From Methylocystis sp. (lineage in GTDB: Bacteria > Pseudomonadota > Alphaproteobacteria > Rhizobiales > Beijerinckiaceae): a DNA stretch of 5,929 nucleotides. The stretch is taken from contig JALRFG010000130.1 in NCBI GenBank assembly GCA_023253795.1, positions 1-5,929 of the forward strand. The letters are read 5' to 3'. Positions 1 through 5,329 of this stretch are shown piece by piece. Under the pieces are notes generated by a model. That model was not told the origin of the DNA, ran no database searches, and saw nothing but the letters and a program-made list of their open reading frames with translations. Position numbers and translations under genes: made by a program. The stretch's first letter is position 1; each line of letters opens with the position of its first letter.

Positions 1-15
1 ATCATCAATACTCCG

Positions 16-34
16 GGCGACCACACGGGTCGCC
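16..34. repeat. Hairpin, possible terminator of an upstream gene outside the window
   Basis: A perfect 7-bp stem, GGCGACC (16-22) with GGTCGCC (28-34), encloses a 5-nt loop. On the plus strand it is followed by GCTTTA. A short T run after a GC stem could end transcription of a gene left of the window, but three T's are weak support. No coding region reaches this spot. Confidence 0.35.
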
Positions 35-50
35 GCTTTACATCAACGCT

Positions 51-66
51 TCCGGAACGGTCCGGA
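51..66. repeat. Repeated palindrome TCCGGA-N4-TCCGGA
   Basis: TCCGGA occurs at 51-56 and again at 61-66. Each copy is its own reverse complement, so the pair is at once a direct repeat and a potential 6-bp hairpin with a 4-nt loop (ACGG). Its function is unknown. It sits between two other hairpins in the non-coding left end. Confidence 0.4.
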
Positions 67-95
67 CACATGGGGGCAAGCGAACAGCCGCCCCC

Positions 96-117
96 GGCGC
101 CCGACAGGCCGGGCGCC
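96..117. repeat. GC-rich hairpin
   Basis: A perfect 8-bp stem, GGCGCCCG (96-103) with CGGGCGCC (110-117), has a 6-nt loop. No T run follows on either strand: the plus side continues AAAGATTAA and the minus side runs into a G-rich stretch. It is therefore not a typical intrinsic terminator. It marks the boundary between the GC-rich left end and the AT-rich leader of the Hpt gene. Confidence 0.45.
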
Positions 118-304
118 AAAGATTAACCAAATCTTACTCTCCAGAGCATGTAATTGAAATATGCGGCTCTTGCCTATTGCAAACGTCGTTAACGGGGCTT
201 TCAGCATTCAAGGTCAAGCTTGTTTAAAATCAGACGCATAAGAAGCGTCGTTTTCCTGTGTCTCAGGAATAAATCTATTTAATTCAATTATTTGAGAGGT
301 CGGC
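118..304 (+). promoter_or_regulatory. AT-rich leader and presumed promoter region of the Hpt gene
   Basis: This stretch is clearly more AT-rich than its surroundings and precedes the Hpt start, so the promoter should lie here. I see no convincing -35/-10 pair. Possible elements are TAAAAT at 225-230 and TATTTA at 276-281, both without a good -35. Small dyads are CGTTAACG (187-194), CAAGCTTG (215-222) and GACGC-N7-GCGTC (233-249). A CtrA-like sequence lies at 123-137. The ribosome-binding site GAGAGG is at 294-299, five bases before the ATG. There is no gene on either strand. Confidence 0.4.
123..137 (+). promoter_or_regulatory. CtrA-box-like sequence
   Basis: TTAA (123-126), seven bases, then TTAC (134-137). 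The known alphaproteobacterial CtrA site is TTAA-N7-TTAA, so this is one base off. It lies about 170 bp upstream of a phosphorelay gene, where cell-cycle control would make sense, but a one-mismatch match in AT-rich DNA can easily be chance. Confidence 0.25.
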
Positions 305-778
305 ATGGAACGGATCCGGCGCAGCGGCGCGTCAATGATGCGATGGGTCGCCGGGGCCGGCGCACGCTACGGCGCGGGGCCATTCTGGGGTGGCGAGGGA
401 TCGCCGGGCAGCTCGCCGAGAGCGTCCGCCGATCTCGATCTCGACCATCTTTCACGCCAGACATTTGGCGATCCTGAACTGGAAGACGAGTTGCTCCGCC
501 TGTTTGACGAGCAGGCGGAGCAGATTGTGGCGCGACTGGCGGCGCCTTTCGAGGCGGGAGAGGCGGAGCGCCGCGCCGATGTCGCGCATGCGATCAAGGG
601 ATCGGCGCTGGCCATTGGCGCCATGGCCACGGCGGATATCGCAGGGGCTTATGAGACGGCGCTGCGCAGCGGCGATCCGGGCGCTGAACAGTATCGCAAC
701 CGCCTCGCGCAGACGATCGACGCTGCGCGCCGGGCCGTCGCCAGCCGTCGCATGGCGCTGCGTGACGAGGCCTTTTAG
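305..778 (+). CDS. Histidine phosphotransfer (Hpt) domain protein
   Basis: A 157-residue cytoplasmic protein with one Hpt domain, the helical-bundle module that relays phosphoryl groups between response-regulator receivers and hybrid kinases. The phosphoacceptor motif is HAIKGSALAIGA at residues 95-106, with His95 as the expected phosphorylated residue (Hpt pattern HxxKGxA). The preceding stretch at about 46-79 (FGDPELEDELLRLF and following) fits the first helices of the domain, and the remaining helices run to about residue 150. Residues 1-40 are Gly/Arg-rich, match no domain and may be disordered. I chose the ATG at 305 because GAGAGG lies five bases upstream; Met11 and Met12 have no comparable site. 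No kinase or receiver gene is adjacent, so its partners are unknown. The stop overlaps that of the convergent solute-binding gene. The fold is secure, the pathway unknown. Confidence 0.85.
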   Translation: MERIRRSGASMMRWVAGAGARYGAGPFWGGEGSPGSSPRASADLDLDHLSRQTFGDPELEDELLRLFDEQAEQIVARLAAPFEAGEAERRADVAHAIKGSALAIGAMATADIAGAYETALRSGDPGAEQYRNRLAQTIDAARRAVASRRMALRDEAF

Positions 779-1662
779 AACGGGCCGATCGGGAAATATT
801 TCAAATAGAGTTCGCCATAAACGCCGCGCCGGGCGAGGCGGGCGAGAGCGTAATCGAGGGCGCGCCGCAAGGCGGCATTGCCCTTTTTCACAGCGACGCC
901 GACCCCATCGCCAAAAAATCGCGGGTCGGTGAAGGCGCCGCCTCTGAATTCGCAACAGCCGCCGGCGTCAGAACCATTGAGCCAGTAGGACAATGTGGTG
1001 GCGTCGCCAAAATGCATCTGCACGCGGCCGGCTTTGACCGCTGTGCGCGCCAGGGCCGGCGTTTCGAAGGTGACGCGCGTCAGCTTTGGGTAGAAGGCGG
1101 TCAGAAACGCCTCGTGTCGGGAGCCGGCGACGACGGAAACCGATCGATCGCCAAGCGTTGCGGGCGCAATATCCTTCAGGAGGGAGTCCTTGCGCAGCAC
1201 GAAGCGTCCGGGCGCCTGGAAGTAAGGCGCGGTGAAATCAACCTGCTTGCGGGTGTCGTCATTGATCGCCAGCGAAGCGATGACGGCGTCGCCGCTGTTG
1301 TCGTCGAGGGAAGGGATCAGCAAATCCCAGCTGCGCCGCTGGATGGTGCAGGGCACGGCGAGCTCCGCGCAGATGGCGCGGGCCAGATCGACATTGAAAC
1401 CGGCGAGCTGGCCGTCGGGTCCCTGGAAATTGAAGGGAGGATAATCGTCCTCGGTGAGAAAGCGGATCTGGCGGATGCTGGCGAGATCCGGTTTCTCCGG
1501 CATCTTATTGGGATCCCAGAAGGACGGGGTCATCTGGCTGGCGGGCGTGGCGGCGAAGGCCACGGAGATGTCCGCCGCCAGCGACAGCAGAAACGTCGCC
1601 AGCGCGAGGAGGCTCAGGCCGCGCCATTTGCCAGCGCGCAGAAGTTGAGTAATTGTCAACAC
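775..1662 (-). CDS. Family-3 periplasmic solute-binding protein (amino-acid ABC transporter type)
   Basis: A 295-residue exported protein of the bacterial extracellular solute-binding family 3, whose members bind polar amino acids or similar small ligands in the periplasm. The N-terminus is a signal peptide: basic residues around K12-W13-R14, a hydrophobic core to about residue 30, and likely cleavage after AFA near residue 37. The family pattern is clear: YPPFNF (74-79), DGQLAGFNVDLARAIC (83-98), W112, LIPSL (115-119) and DTRKQVDFTAPY (136-147). Arg138 sits where the ligand carboxylate-binding Arg is expected, and Asp220 in FGDATT where the amino-group ligand is expected. The C-terminal lobe has a GGCCEF pair (Cys236-Cys237). 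The start is GTG at 1662 with a weak GGGGA upstream; TTG at the next codon is an alternative. No permease or ATPase gene is nearby, so it may serve a distant transporter or a sensor. The substrate cannot be told. Confidence 0.85.
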   Translation of the reverse strand: MLTITQLLRAGKWRGLSLLALATFLLSLAADISVAFAATPASQMTPSFWDPNKMPEKPDLASIRQIRFLTEDDYPPFNFQGPDGQLAGFNVDLARAICAELAVPCTIQRRSWDLLIPSLDDNSGDAVIASLAINDDTRKQVDFTAPYFQAPGRFVLRKDSLLKDIAPATLGDRSVSVVAGSRHEAFLTAFYPKLTRVTFETPALARTAVKAGRVQMHFGDATTLSYWLNGSDAGGCCEFRGGAFTDPRFFGDGVGVAVKKGNAALRRALDYALARLARRGVYGELYLKYFPIGPF

Positions 1663-1696
1663 GGTGTCTGGTCCCCGTTTTACCGGTGTTTAGGGC

Positions 1697-2725
1697 ATGA
1701 GTAGGCCTTCGGTCGACAGTTTTTCGCTATTGCACCCGGTTTCGCGTCCGCCGCCCGTCGAAATCGCCTTTTTGCTGGACCATGGAGTCGCGCCGGCGCT
1801 GCTGGATCGTGCGGCCGTCATCGCGCGCCGGCAGGGCGTTTCGGCGGATCGGGCGCTGATCGCCGAGGGGCTCCTGTCTGAAGCCTTTTTTTATCGCGCG
1901 CTGGCGGCGGAGCTTGGCGCGCCCTTTCTGGAAAGCCTGGTCCGCGTCACAGCGGAGGGGATGCAGACCATCGCAGACGGTTATGCGCGCCTGCGCGCGC
2001 CGATTGATGGCGCGCATTGGCTGTTTGCGCCGCGCGGTGCGGCGATCTTGCGCTTGCTTAGTCAGCGGCGTCCTGATGGCGAGCGGGCGCTTTACGCGGT
2101 GACGACGCCGACATTGCTCATGACCTCGGTGCGCAGCGCCGTGCCGGAGCAGATGGCGCAACAGGCGGCCTTCAGCGCCGAGCGGGTCGATCAGGAATTA
2201 TCGGCGCGGACCTCATTGCGTGCTCGACGGCCGCTTCTTTACGCGACGTTGCTGCTCGCCCTGCTGCTCGCGGGCGTTTTCTCGCCGGCAGCGGCTGTCG
2301 CACAAGGCAGCGCGCTGCTGCTGGCGCTGGCTTTTCTGGCGTCGATTATGTTGCGTCTATGCGCCTGTGCGGCGAGTTTTGTCGCTCCGCCGCGTTTTCC
2401 GCATCTCGATGATGCAGCATTGCCCATCTACACGATCGTCATCGCGTTGTATCGCGAAGCGCGGATTGCGCAGCAATTGTCGCGCGCCATTGACGCGCTG
2501 AATTATCCACGCGCCAAGCTTGATGTCATATTTGTCGTCGAAATTGACGACGACGATACAGCCGCCGCGCTGCGCGCTCATGCGCCCCAGACGCCGTATG
2601 AAATTGTCATCGCCCCGAAAGGCGCGCCGCGCACCAAGCCGCGTGCGCTCAATGTTGCGATGCCGCTGGCCCGTGGCGCGCTGGTGGCGGTGTTCGACGC
2701 CGAGGACGTGCCGCAGCCAGAGTAA
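1697..2725 (+). CDS. N-terminal fragment of the glycosyltransferase (as read to the stop)
   Basis: This is what ordinary translation would yield: 342 residues ending five residues after the DAED motif. It has the MshEN-like domain, whose core is RRQGVSADRALIAEGLLSEA (44-63) followed by FFYRALAAELGAPF. It also has a hydrophobic stretch of about two transmembrane helices (LLYATLLLALLLAG and ALLLALAFLASIMLRL). Finally it has the first half of the GT-A fold: YTIVIALYREA, the nucleotide-binding DDDD and the metal-binding DAED. It lacks the catalytic TED base and QxxRW, so it should not transfer sugar. The upstream AGGG at 1692-1695 is too close to the ATG to be a good ribosome-binding site, so initiation may be weak. 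Confidence 0.55.
   Translation: MSRPSVDSFSLLHPVSRPPPVEIAFLLDHGVAPALLDRAAVIARRQGVSADRALIAEGLLSEAFFYRALAAELGAPFLESLVRVTAEGMQTIADGYARLRAPIDGAHWLFAPRGAAILRLLSQRRPDGERALYAVTTPTLLMTSVRSAVPEQMAQQAAFSAERVDQELSARTSLRARRPLLYATLLLALLLAGVFSPAAAVAQGSALLLALAFLASIMLRLCACAASFVAPPRFPHLDDAALPIYTIVIALYREARIAQQLSRAIDALNYPRAKLDVIFVVEIDDDDTAAALRAHAPQTPYEIVIAPKGAPRTKPRALNVAMPLARGALVAVFDAEDVPQPE
2723..2725 (+). other. Premature ochre stop inside the GT2 catalytic domain
   Basis: The codon TAA follows GAG and is followed directly by TTG in the same frame. Family sequences continue with Gln-Leu at this point, and the next residues (LRLAAS) fit that continuation exactly. A single C-to-T change of CAA explains it. No frameshift is involved. 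Confidence 0.85.
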
Positions 2726-3571
2726 TTGCGACTTGCGGCGTCATTGTTTGCGACGCTTCCGCCGGAGATCGCCTGTTTGCAGGCGAGTCTTGTCATCGAT
2801 AATGCGCGGCAGAACTGGATGACGGCGCTGTTCGCCATGGATTATGCGGCGCTGTTCGATGTTTATAACCGCGGCCTCGCCAAGCTTACGTTGCCGATAT
2901 TTCTTGGAGGGACCTCCAATCATTTCCGTATTGCGTCTTTACGCGAAATTGGATTTTGGGATGCGTTCAATGTGACCGAAGACGCCGATCTCGGCTTGCG
3001 GCTTGCCCGCGCTGGCTATGGCGTGCGCACATTTGACTCCGACACTTATGAAGAAGCTCCCGGCGATTTCGTCGCTTTGGCGCGTCAGCGCACACGCTGG
3101 CTGAAGGGCTGGATGCAAACCGCGCTGGCGCATTGCCGTCACCCCCTTCGTCTGATCGCGGATTTGGGACCGCGTAGCGCCGGCGCTGTGATGGCGATGT
3201 TTTTCGGCGGCGTGCTGGGGCCGTTGCTGGGGCCCTTCTTCGCGGTGCGCTTTATGTGGGATGCGCTCTATGGCACATTGCTGCGACCGACGAGCGTCGG
3301 CGACATTCTTCTGGCGTCGCTGTGGTGCGGCGTGGCGGGGCTGGGCGTGATTTCTCTTGTCTGGCCGTTATGGCTGGGCATCCGGCGCAGAAATCTTGGT
3401 TCGCATTGGCCAAAGCTTGCGCTGCTGCCGTTGTGGCTCGCCATGCTGACCTTCGCGGCATGGCGCGCCTTGTTCGAATTATGGATGCGGCCGTTTCACT
3501 GGGAGAAAACCGAACATGGCTTCAGCCGACGCGAAACGCAATCGCCCGTCAGGCGAAAAGCCATTGTTTGA
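2726..3571 (+). CDS. C-terminal fragment of the glycosyltransferase (after the stop)
   Basis: This is the continuation of the same frame, 282 codons including the stop. If translated separately, it could start by reinitiation at the TTG directly after the TAA (2726) or at the in-frame ATG at 2819; neither has a good ribosome-binding site. It contains the second half of the GT2 domain: ACLQASLVIDNARQNW, GGTSNHFR, NVTEDADLGLRLA with the catalytic Asp, EEAP, and QRTRWLKGWMQT, the acceptor/product-binding QxxRW. Three hydrophobic stretches follow (AVMAMFFGGVLGPLLGPFFA; LLASLWCGVAGLGVISLVWP; LALLPLWLAMLTFAAW). The reading frame is intact to its TGA. It lacks the nucleotide-sugar-binding half and is not expected to work alone. 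Confidence 0.5.
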   Translation: MRLAASLFATLPPEIACLQASLVIDNARQNWMTALFAMDYAALFDVYNRGLAKLTLPIFLGGTSNHFRIASLREIGFWDAFNVTEDADLGLRLARAGYGVRTFDSDTYEEAPGDFVALARQRTRWLKGWMQTALAHCRHPLRLIADLGPRSAGAVMAMFFGGVLGPLLGPFFAVRFMWDALYGTLLRPTSVGDILLASLWCGVAGLGVISLVWPLWLGIRRRNLGSHWPKLALLPLWLAMLTFAAWRALFELWMRPFHWEKTEHGFSRRETQSPVRRKAIV

Positions 3572-4622
3572 TCAGGAAGCCGGCCGACAACGCCTTGGCG
3601 TAATGTTCGTGCAGCGTTGAGGCGGTCAGACCTGCGCGGGGCAGATCGGATTTTTTCAGTCGTCGGAAGAAGGGAATCATCACTTCTTCGAAATTCGTGA
3701 TGGTGTATTGGCCGCCATGACGATCAGCGACACGTTCCGCGACATTGACGAAAAGCAACGTCAGCGCCTTGAACAAAATCGGATTGGCGATCTGCGCGTC
3801 GAGATCGTGCAGGCCGAGGCCGCGTCGACAGGCGAGCAGATAGGCGTTGAACACATTATAGACGTCGGTCGCGGGCGCGCCCTCAAAGGCTTTGCGGATC
3901 GAACGCAGCGCCGCATTGAAGGTGACGCGCGAGATCATGCCCTTGCGTTTTTCCGCCGGGCTGAGGAAGCCATTGAGCGCGCTGTCCTCGCGCTGGAAAA
4001 ACATATCGAAGACATCATGCAGCAGCGCGTCGGTTTTCGATTCAACTTCCGACAGGCGCCGGATGTCGAGCAGCAATTCGCCGGGCACCGGTTTCTGCTT
4101 GGTGTTAATGTCCATGAACAGGCGGCATTCCTGCGCGCGCGTTAGACGGTTGTAGATCACCACAGGGGCGCTGACGGCTTTTTTCGCGAGACGAAAACCA
4201 AAGACGCGATGCTGGCCATCGATGATCAGAAAGGCGCGCGGGTCGGCGCGGAACGTCAGTTCGCCGCTGTCACGGTCGAAGCGCAGATGCGCGCGCGTTT
4301 GCGCTGAGAGCACGATGGCGCCCGGCACGGTGCCGAATCCGGAGTCGATGTATTTCGCGATGGCGCGGGCGCGGCGTTCGTCGAGCAGGCGTTGAAACCC
4401 GTCAATCGGATTTTCATTGCGCGGCTCCACCACGCAGGCATGGGCGAGCACGTCGCTTGGCAGCACAGTGGAGAAAAAGCGGTGTCGTCCCTGTTCGACG
4501 AGCATGGCCCGGCCAGAGAAGGCGCGACCTTCGGCGGCGCTCCCGAGTTCGCCGGGATGCGTGGCGTCCTCGCCCGGAAGGGCGGCGAAGTCATCCGTGT
4601 CGACGCTGGGGTCGCGGTCCAT
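3549..4622 (-). CDS. DGQHR-domain protein, DndB-like
   Basis: A 357-residue, probably cytoplasmic protein with the signature DGQHR at 135-139 (within FLIIDGQHRVFGF). Upstream is the usual family stretch GFQRLLDERRARAIAKYI (75-92), and downstream FMDINTKQKPVP (169-180). These three blocks define the DGQHR family, which includes DndB of phosphorothioate DNA modification and DpdB of the 7-deazaguanine DNA system. The C-terminal half (about 185-357) is helical and I recognise no domain there. There is no signal peptide or membrane segment. The ATG at 4622 has GAGGAA nine bases upstream (4632-4637). The 3' end overlaps the convergent glycosyltransferase by 23 bp. No dndA/C/D/E/F-H, dpd or queuosine-type genes are in the window, so it appears stand-alone; a role in DNA-modification control or defence is inference from the family only. 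Confidence 0.8.
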   Translation of the reverse strand: MDRDPSVDTDDFAALPGEDATHPGELGSAAEGRAFSGRAMLVEQGRHRFFSTVLPSDVLAHACVVEPRNENPIDGFQRLLDERRARAIAKYIDSGFGTVPGAIVLSAQTRAHLRFDRDSGELTFRADPRAFLIIDGQHRVFGFRLAKKAVSAPVVIYNRLTRAQECRLFMDINTKQKPVPGELLLDIRRLSEVESKTDALLHDVFDMFFQREDSALNGFLSPAEKRKGMISRVTFNAALRSIRKAFEGAPATDVYNVFNAYLLACRRGLGLHDLDAQIANPILFKALTLLFVNVAERVADRHGGQYTITNFEEVMIPFFRRLKKSDLPRAGLTASTLHEHYAKALSAGFLIKQWLFA

Positions 4623-4631
4623 GATTGCAGA

Positions 4632-4637
4632 TTCCTC
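4632..4637 (-). promoter_or_regulatory. Ribosome-binding site of the DGQHR gene
   Basis: On the minus strand this reads GAGGAA, nine bases before the ATG at 4622. It supports that start over the internal candidates. Confidence 0.6.
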
Positions 4638-4657
4638 GAAGCGCGAAGTGTAACAGC

Positions 4658-4697
4658 CTTCGCGAAGCCGACTCGACGAATCAAAACGAACGCGTTC
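4658..4697. promoter_or_regulatory. Two 10-bp palindromes upstream of the DGQHR gene, possible operator pair
   Basis: CTTCGCGAAG (4658-4667) and GAACGCGTTC (4688-4697) are perfect palindromes with the same CGCG core. Their centres are exactly 30 bp apart, close to three helical turns. A half-site CGCGAAG recurs at 4642-4648. They lie 36-75 bp upstream of the start codon, where a repressor could act. Operator function is inference. Confidence 0.35.
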
Positions 4698-4771
4698 ACC
4701 CGCAAACTAGGCGTGAAACGCAAGCGGAACAAGAGTCTTTTTGAGGCAGGGTTGGCCGGCATCGTCGTCGT

Positions 4772-4786
4772 CAGCCGGACCGGCTG
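4772..4786. repeat. 15-bp palindrome
   Basis: CAGCCGG (4772-4778) and CCGGCTG (4780-4786) form a perfect dyad around one central base. With no loop to speak of, it is more likely a protein-binding site or a remnant repeat than an RNA hairpin. It lies in the gap between the DGQHR and HdeA-like genes, with no T run on either side. Confidence 0.35.
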
Positions 4787-4851
4787 GCCGTTTAGAGCGC
4801 TTTCCGCCGAAGCGGCGGTCAATGCGGCGAGGAGCATGCGTGTCGTCAAAA

Positions 4852-4875
4852 GAGCCCGGCTTTTCGGCCGGGCTC
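4852..4875 (-). terminator. Intrinsic terminator of the HdeA-like gene
   Basis: A perfect 9-bp GC-rich stem, GAGCCCGGC (4852-4860) with GCCGGGCTC (4867-4875), has a 6-nt loop. Read on the minus strand, the stem is followed directly by TTTTGAC, giving a four-U tail. It begins about 20 bp after the stop codon of the HdeA-like gene, as expected for its Rho-independent terminator. Confidence 0.8.
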
Positions 4876-4895
4876 CCTGGTCTTGTCTCGGAGCC

Positions 4896-5234
4896 TTATT
4901 TCGGCGCGCGTTCTTCCTTGAAGATCTTGTCCAGCGCGTGAATGATTTTTTCATCGCGATGCTGCTTGCAGTAAACGATCACCATATGCTCTTCGCCGGC
5001 AACGCGGGAGTAATGATAGTAATGCTTTTTCGCTAGCCCGTTGTACCAGCCCGAATACCAGTTCGCGAGCGCATTGGCGTCTTCCTGATAGGTGTCTGCC
5101 AGCTGGCCGCATGTCAGCGCCTGCACATCAAGAAAGCCGTTCTTGTCGACGTAGGTGTCCAGGCCAACGGCGGCATAGGCGCTACTCGAGACAAGAAACA
5201 GCGCGGTCGCAGCTGTAGAAAACAAAATTCTCAT
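4896..5234 (-). CDS. HdeA/HdeB-family periplasmic protein
   Basis: A 112-residue exported protein. Residues 1-21 are a signal peptide (hydrophobic TAATALFLVSSSAYA, cleavage likely after AYA). The mature part fits the HdeA family of acid-stress periplasmic chaperones: an LTCGQL block with Cys42, a central helix rich in aromatics (NWYSGWYNGL, 58-67), and VIVYCKQH with Cys89. The two cysteines are placed to form the single disulfide known in HdeA. The usual family length is about 110 residues, so it is complete. AGGAG (5241-5245) lies six bases upstream of the ATG. A strong terminator follows. The 95-bp gap to the upstream Cys-rich gene on the same strand permits either cotranscription or its own promoter; no clear promoter is visible. 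Family assignment is fairly safe; an acid-protection role is by analogy, since alphaproteobacterial members are little studied. Confidence 0.75.
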   Translation of the reverse strand: MRILFSTAATALFLVSSSAYAAVGLDTYVDKNGFLDVQALTCGQLADTYQEDANALANWYSGWYNGLAKKHYYHYSRVAGEEHMVIVYCKQHRDEKIIHALDKIFKEERAPK

Positions 5235-5329
5235 GTATTTCTCCTGTACGTTTTTGCTGTCCGCTTTTCATCCTGCAGAACGGCGCTCTGCTCACGGATA
5301 AAACCGGGGTCGTTATTTGTGGCGCCGCA
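5235..5329 (-). other. Gap between the Cys-rich and HdeA-like genes
   Basis: 95 bp with no terminator-like hairpin on the minus strand and no clear -35/-10 pair. Apart from the HdeA-like gene's AGGAG site (5241-5245) I see no element here. Lack of a terminator leaves cotranscription of the two small exported-protein genes possible. Confidence 0.4.

Larger units (their letters stand above)
1697..3571 (+). pseudogene. Membrane family-2 glycosyltransferase interrupted by an in-frame TAA
   Basis: Read through one stop codon, this is a single frame of 624 codons encoding an inner-membrane, processive-type GT2 enzyme of the sort that makes exopolysaccharide from nucleotide sugars. In order: an N-terminal T2SS-E/MshEN-like domain (about 20-140), hydrophobic segments (about 175-230), the catalytic domain with DDDD (284-287), DAED (334-337), TED (427-429) and QRTRW (464-468), then C-terminal membrane helices ending in a PFHWEKTEHG tail. 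Codon 343 is TAA. Relatives usually read DAED-x-P-x-P-[DE]-Q-L here, so the lost residue is probably Gln and the change CAA to TAA, a single C-to-T substitution. Nothing else is damaged, so the break is recent, or is a sequencing error, or is suppressed. The start is fixed by a TAG two codons upstream of ATG 1697. The closest named relatives I recall are XagB-like proteins. Confidence 0.8.

Noticed and set aside
54..79. GGAAC at 54-58 as the -35 of an EcfG general-stress promoter
   Set aside because: No CGTT lies 16-17 bases downstream.
96..117. GC-rich hairpin as an intrinsic terminator
   Set aside because: No T run follows on either strand.
1654..1659. TTGACA on the minus strand at the very start of the binding-protein gene, like a -35 box
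   Set aside because: It lies inside the coding sequence (codons 2-3) and could only drive transcription starting within the gene; probably chance.
1012..1704. A long plus-strand open frame (230 codons) opposite the solute-binding protein
   Set aside because: Its product matches no family, while the minus strand gives a textbook family-3 binding protein with signal peptide. The open frame is a by-product of high GC.
2726..3571. The downstream glycosyltransferase half as a genuine separate gene
   Set aside because: It is in the same frame directly after the stop, begins in the middle of a catalytic domain, and has no ribosome-binding site or proper start; a broken single gene is simpler.
4256..4954. 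A 232-codon minus-strand open frame across the gap between the DGQHR and HdeA-like genes
   Set aside because: It overlaps the DGQHR gene in another frame, crosses the terminator, and its Arg/Ser/Thr-rich product looks like a frame shadow.
4392..5036. A 214-codon plus-strand open frame spanning the DGQHR start, the gap and the HdeA-like 3' end
   Set aside because: It is antisense to two recognisable genes and runs through a clear terminator hairpin; the protein shows no domain.
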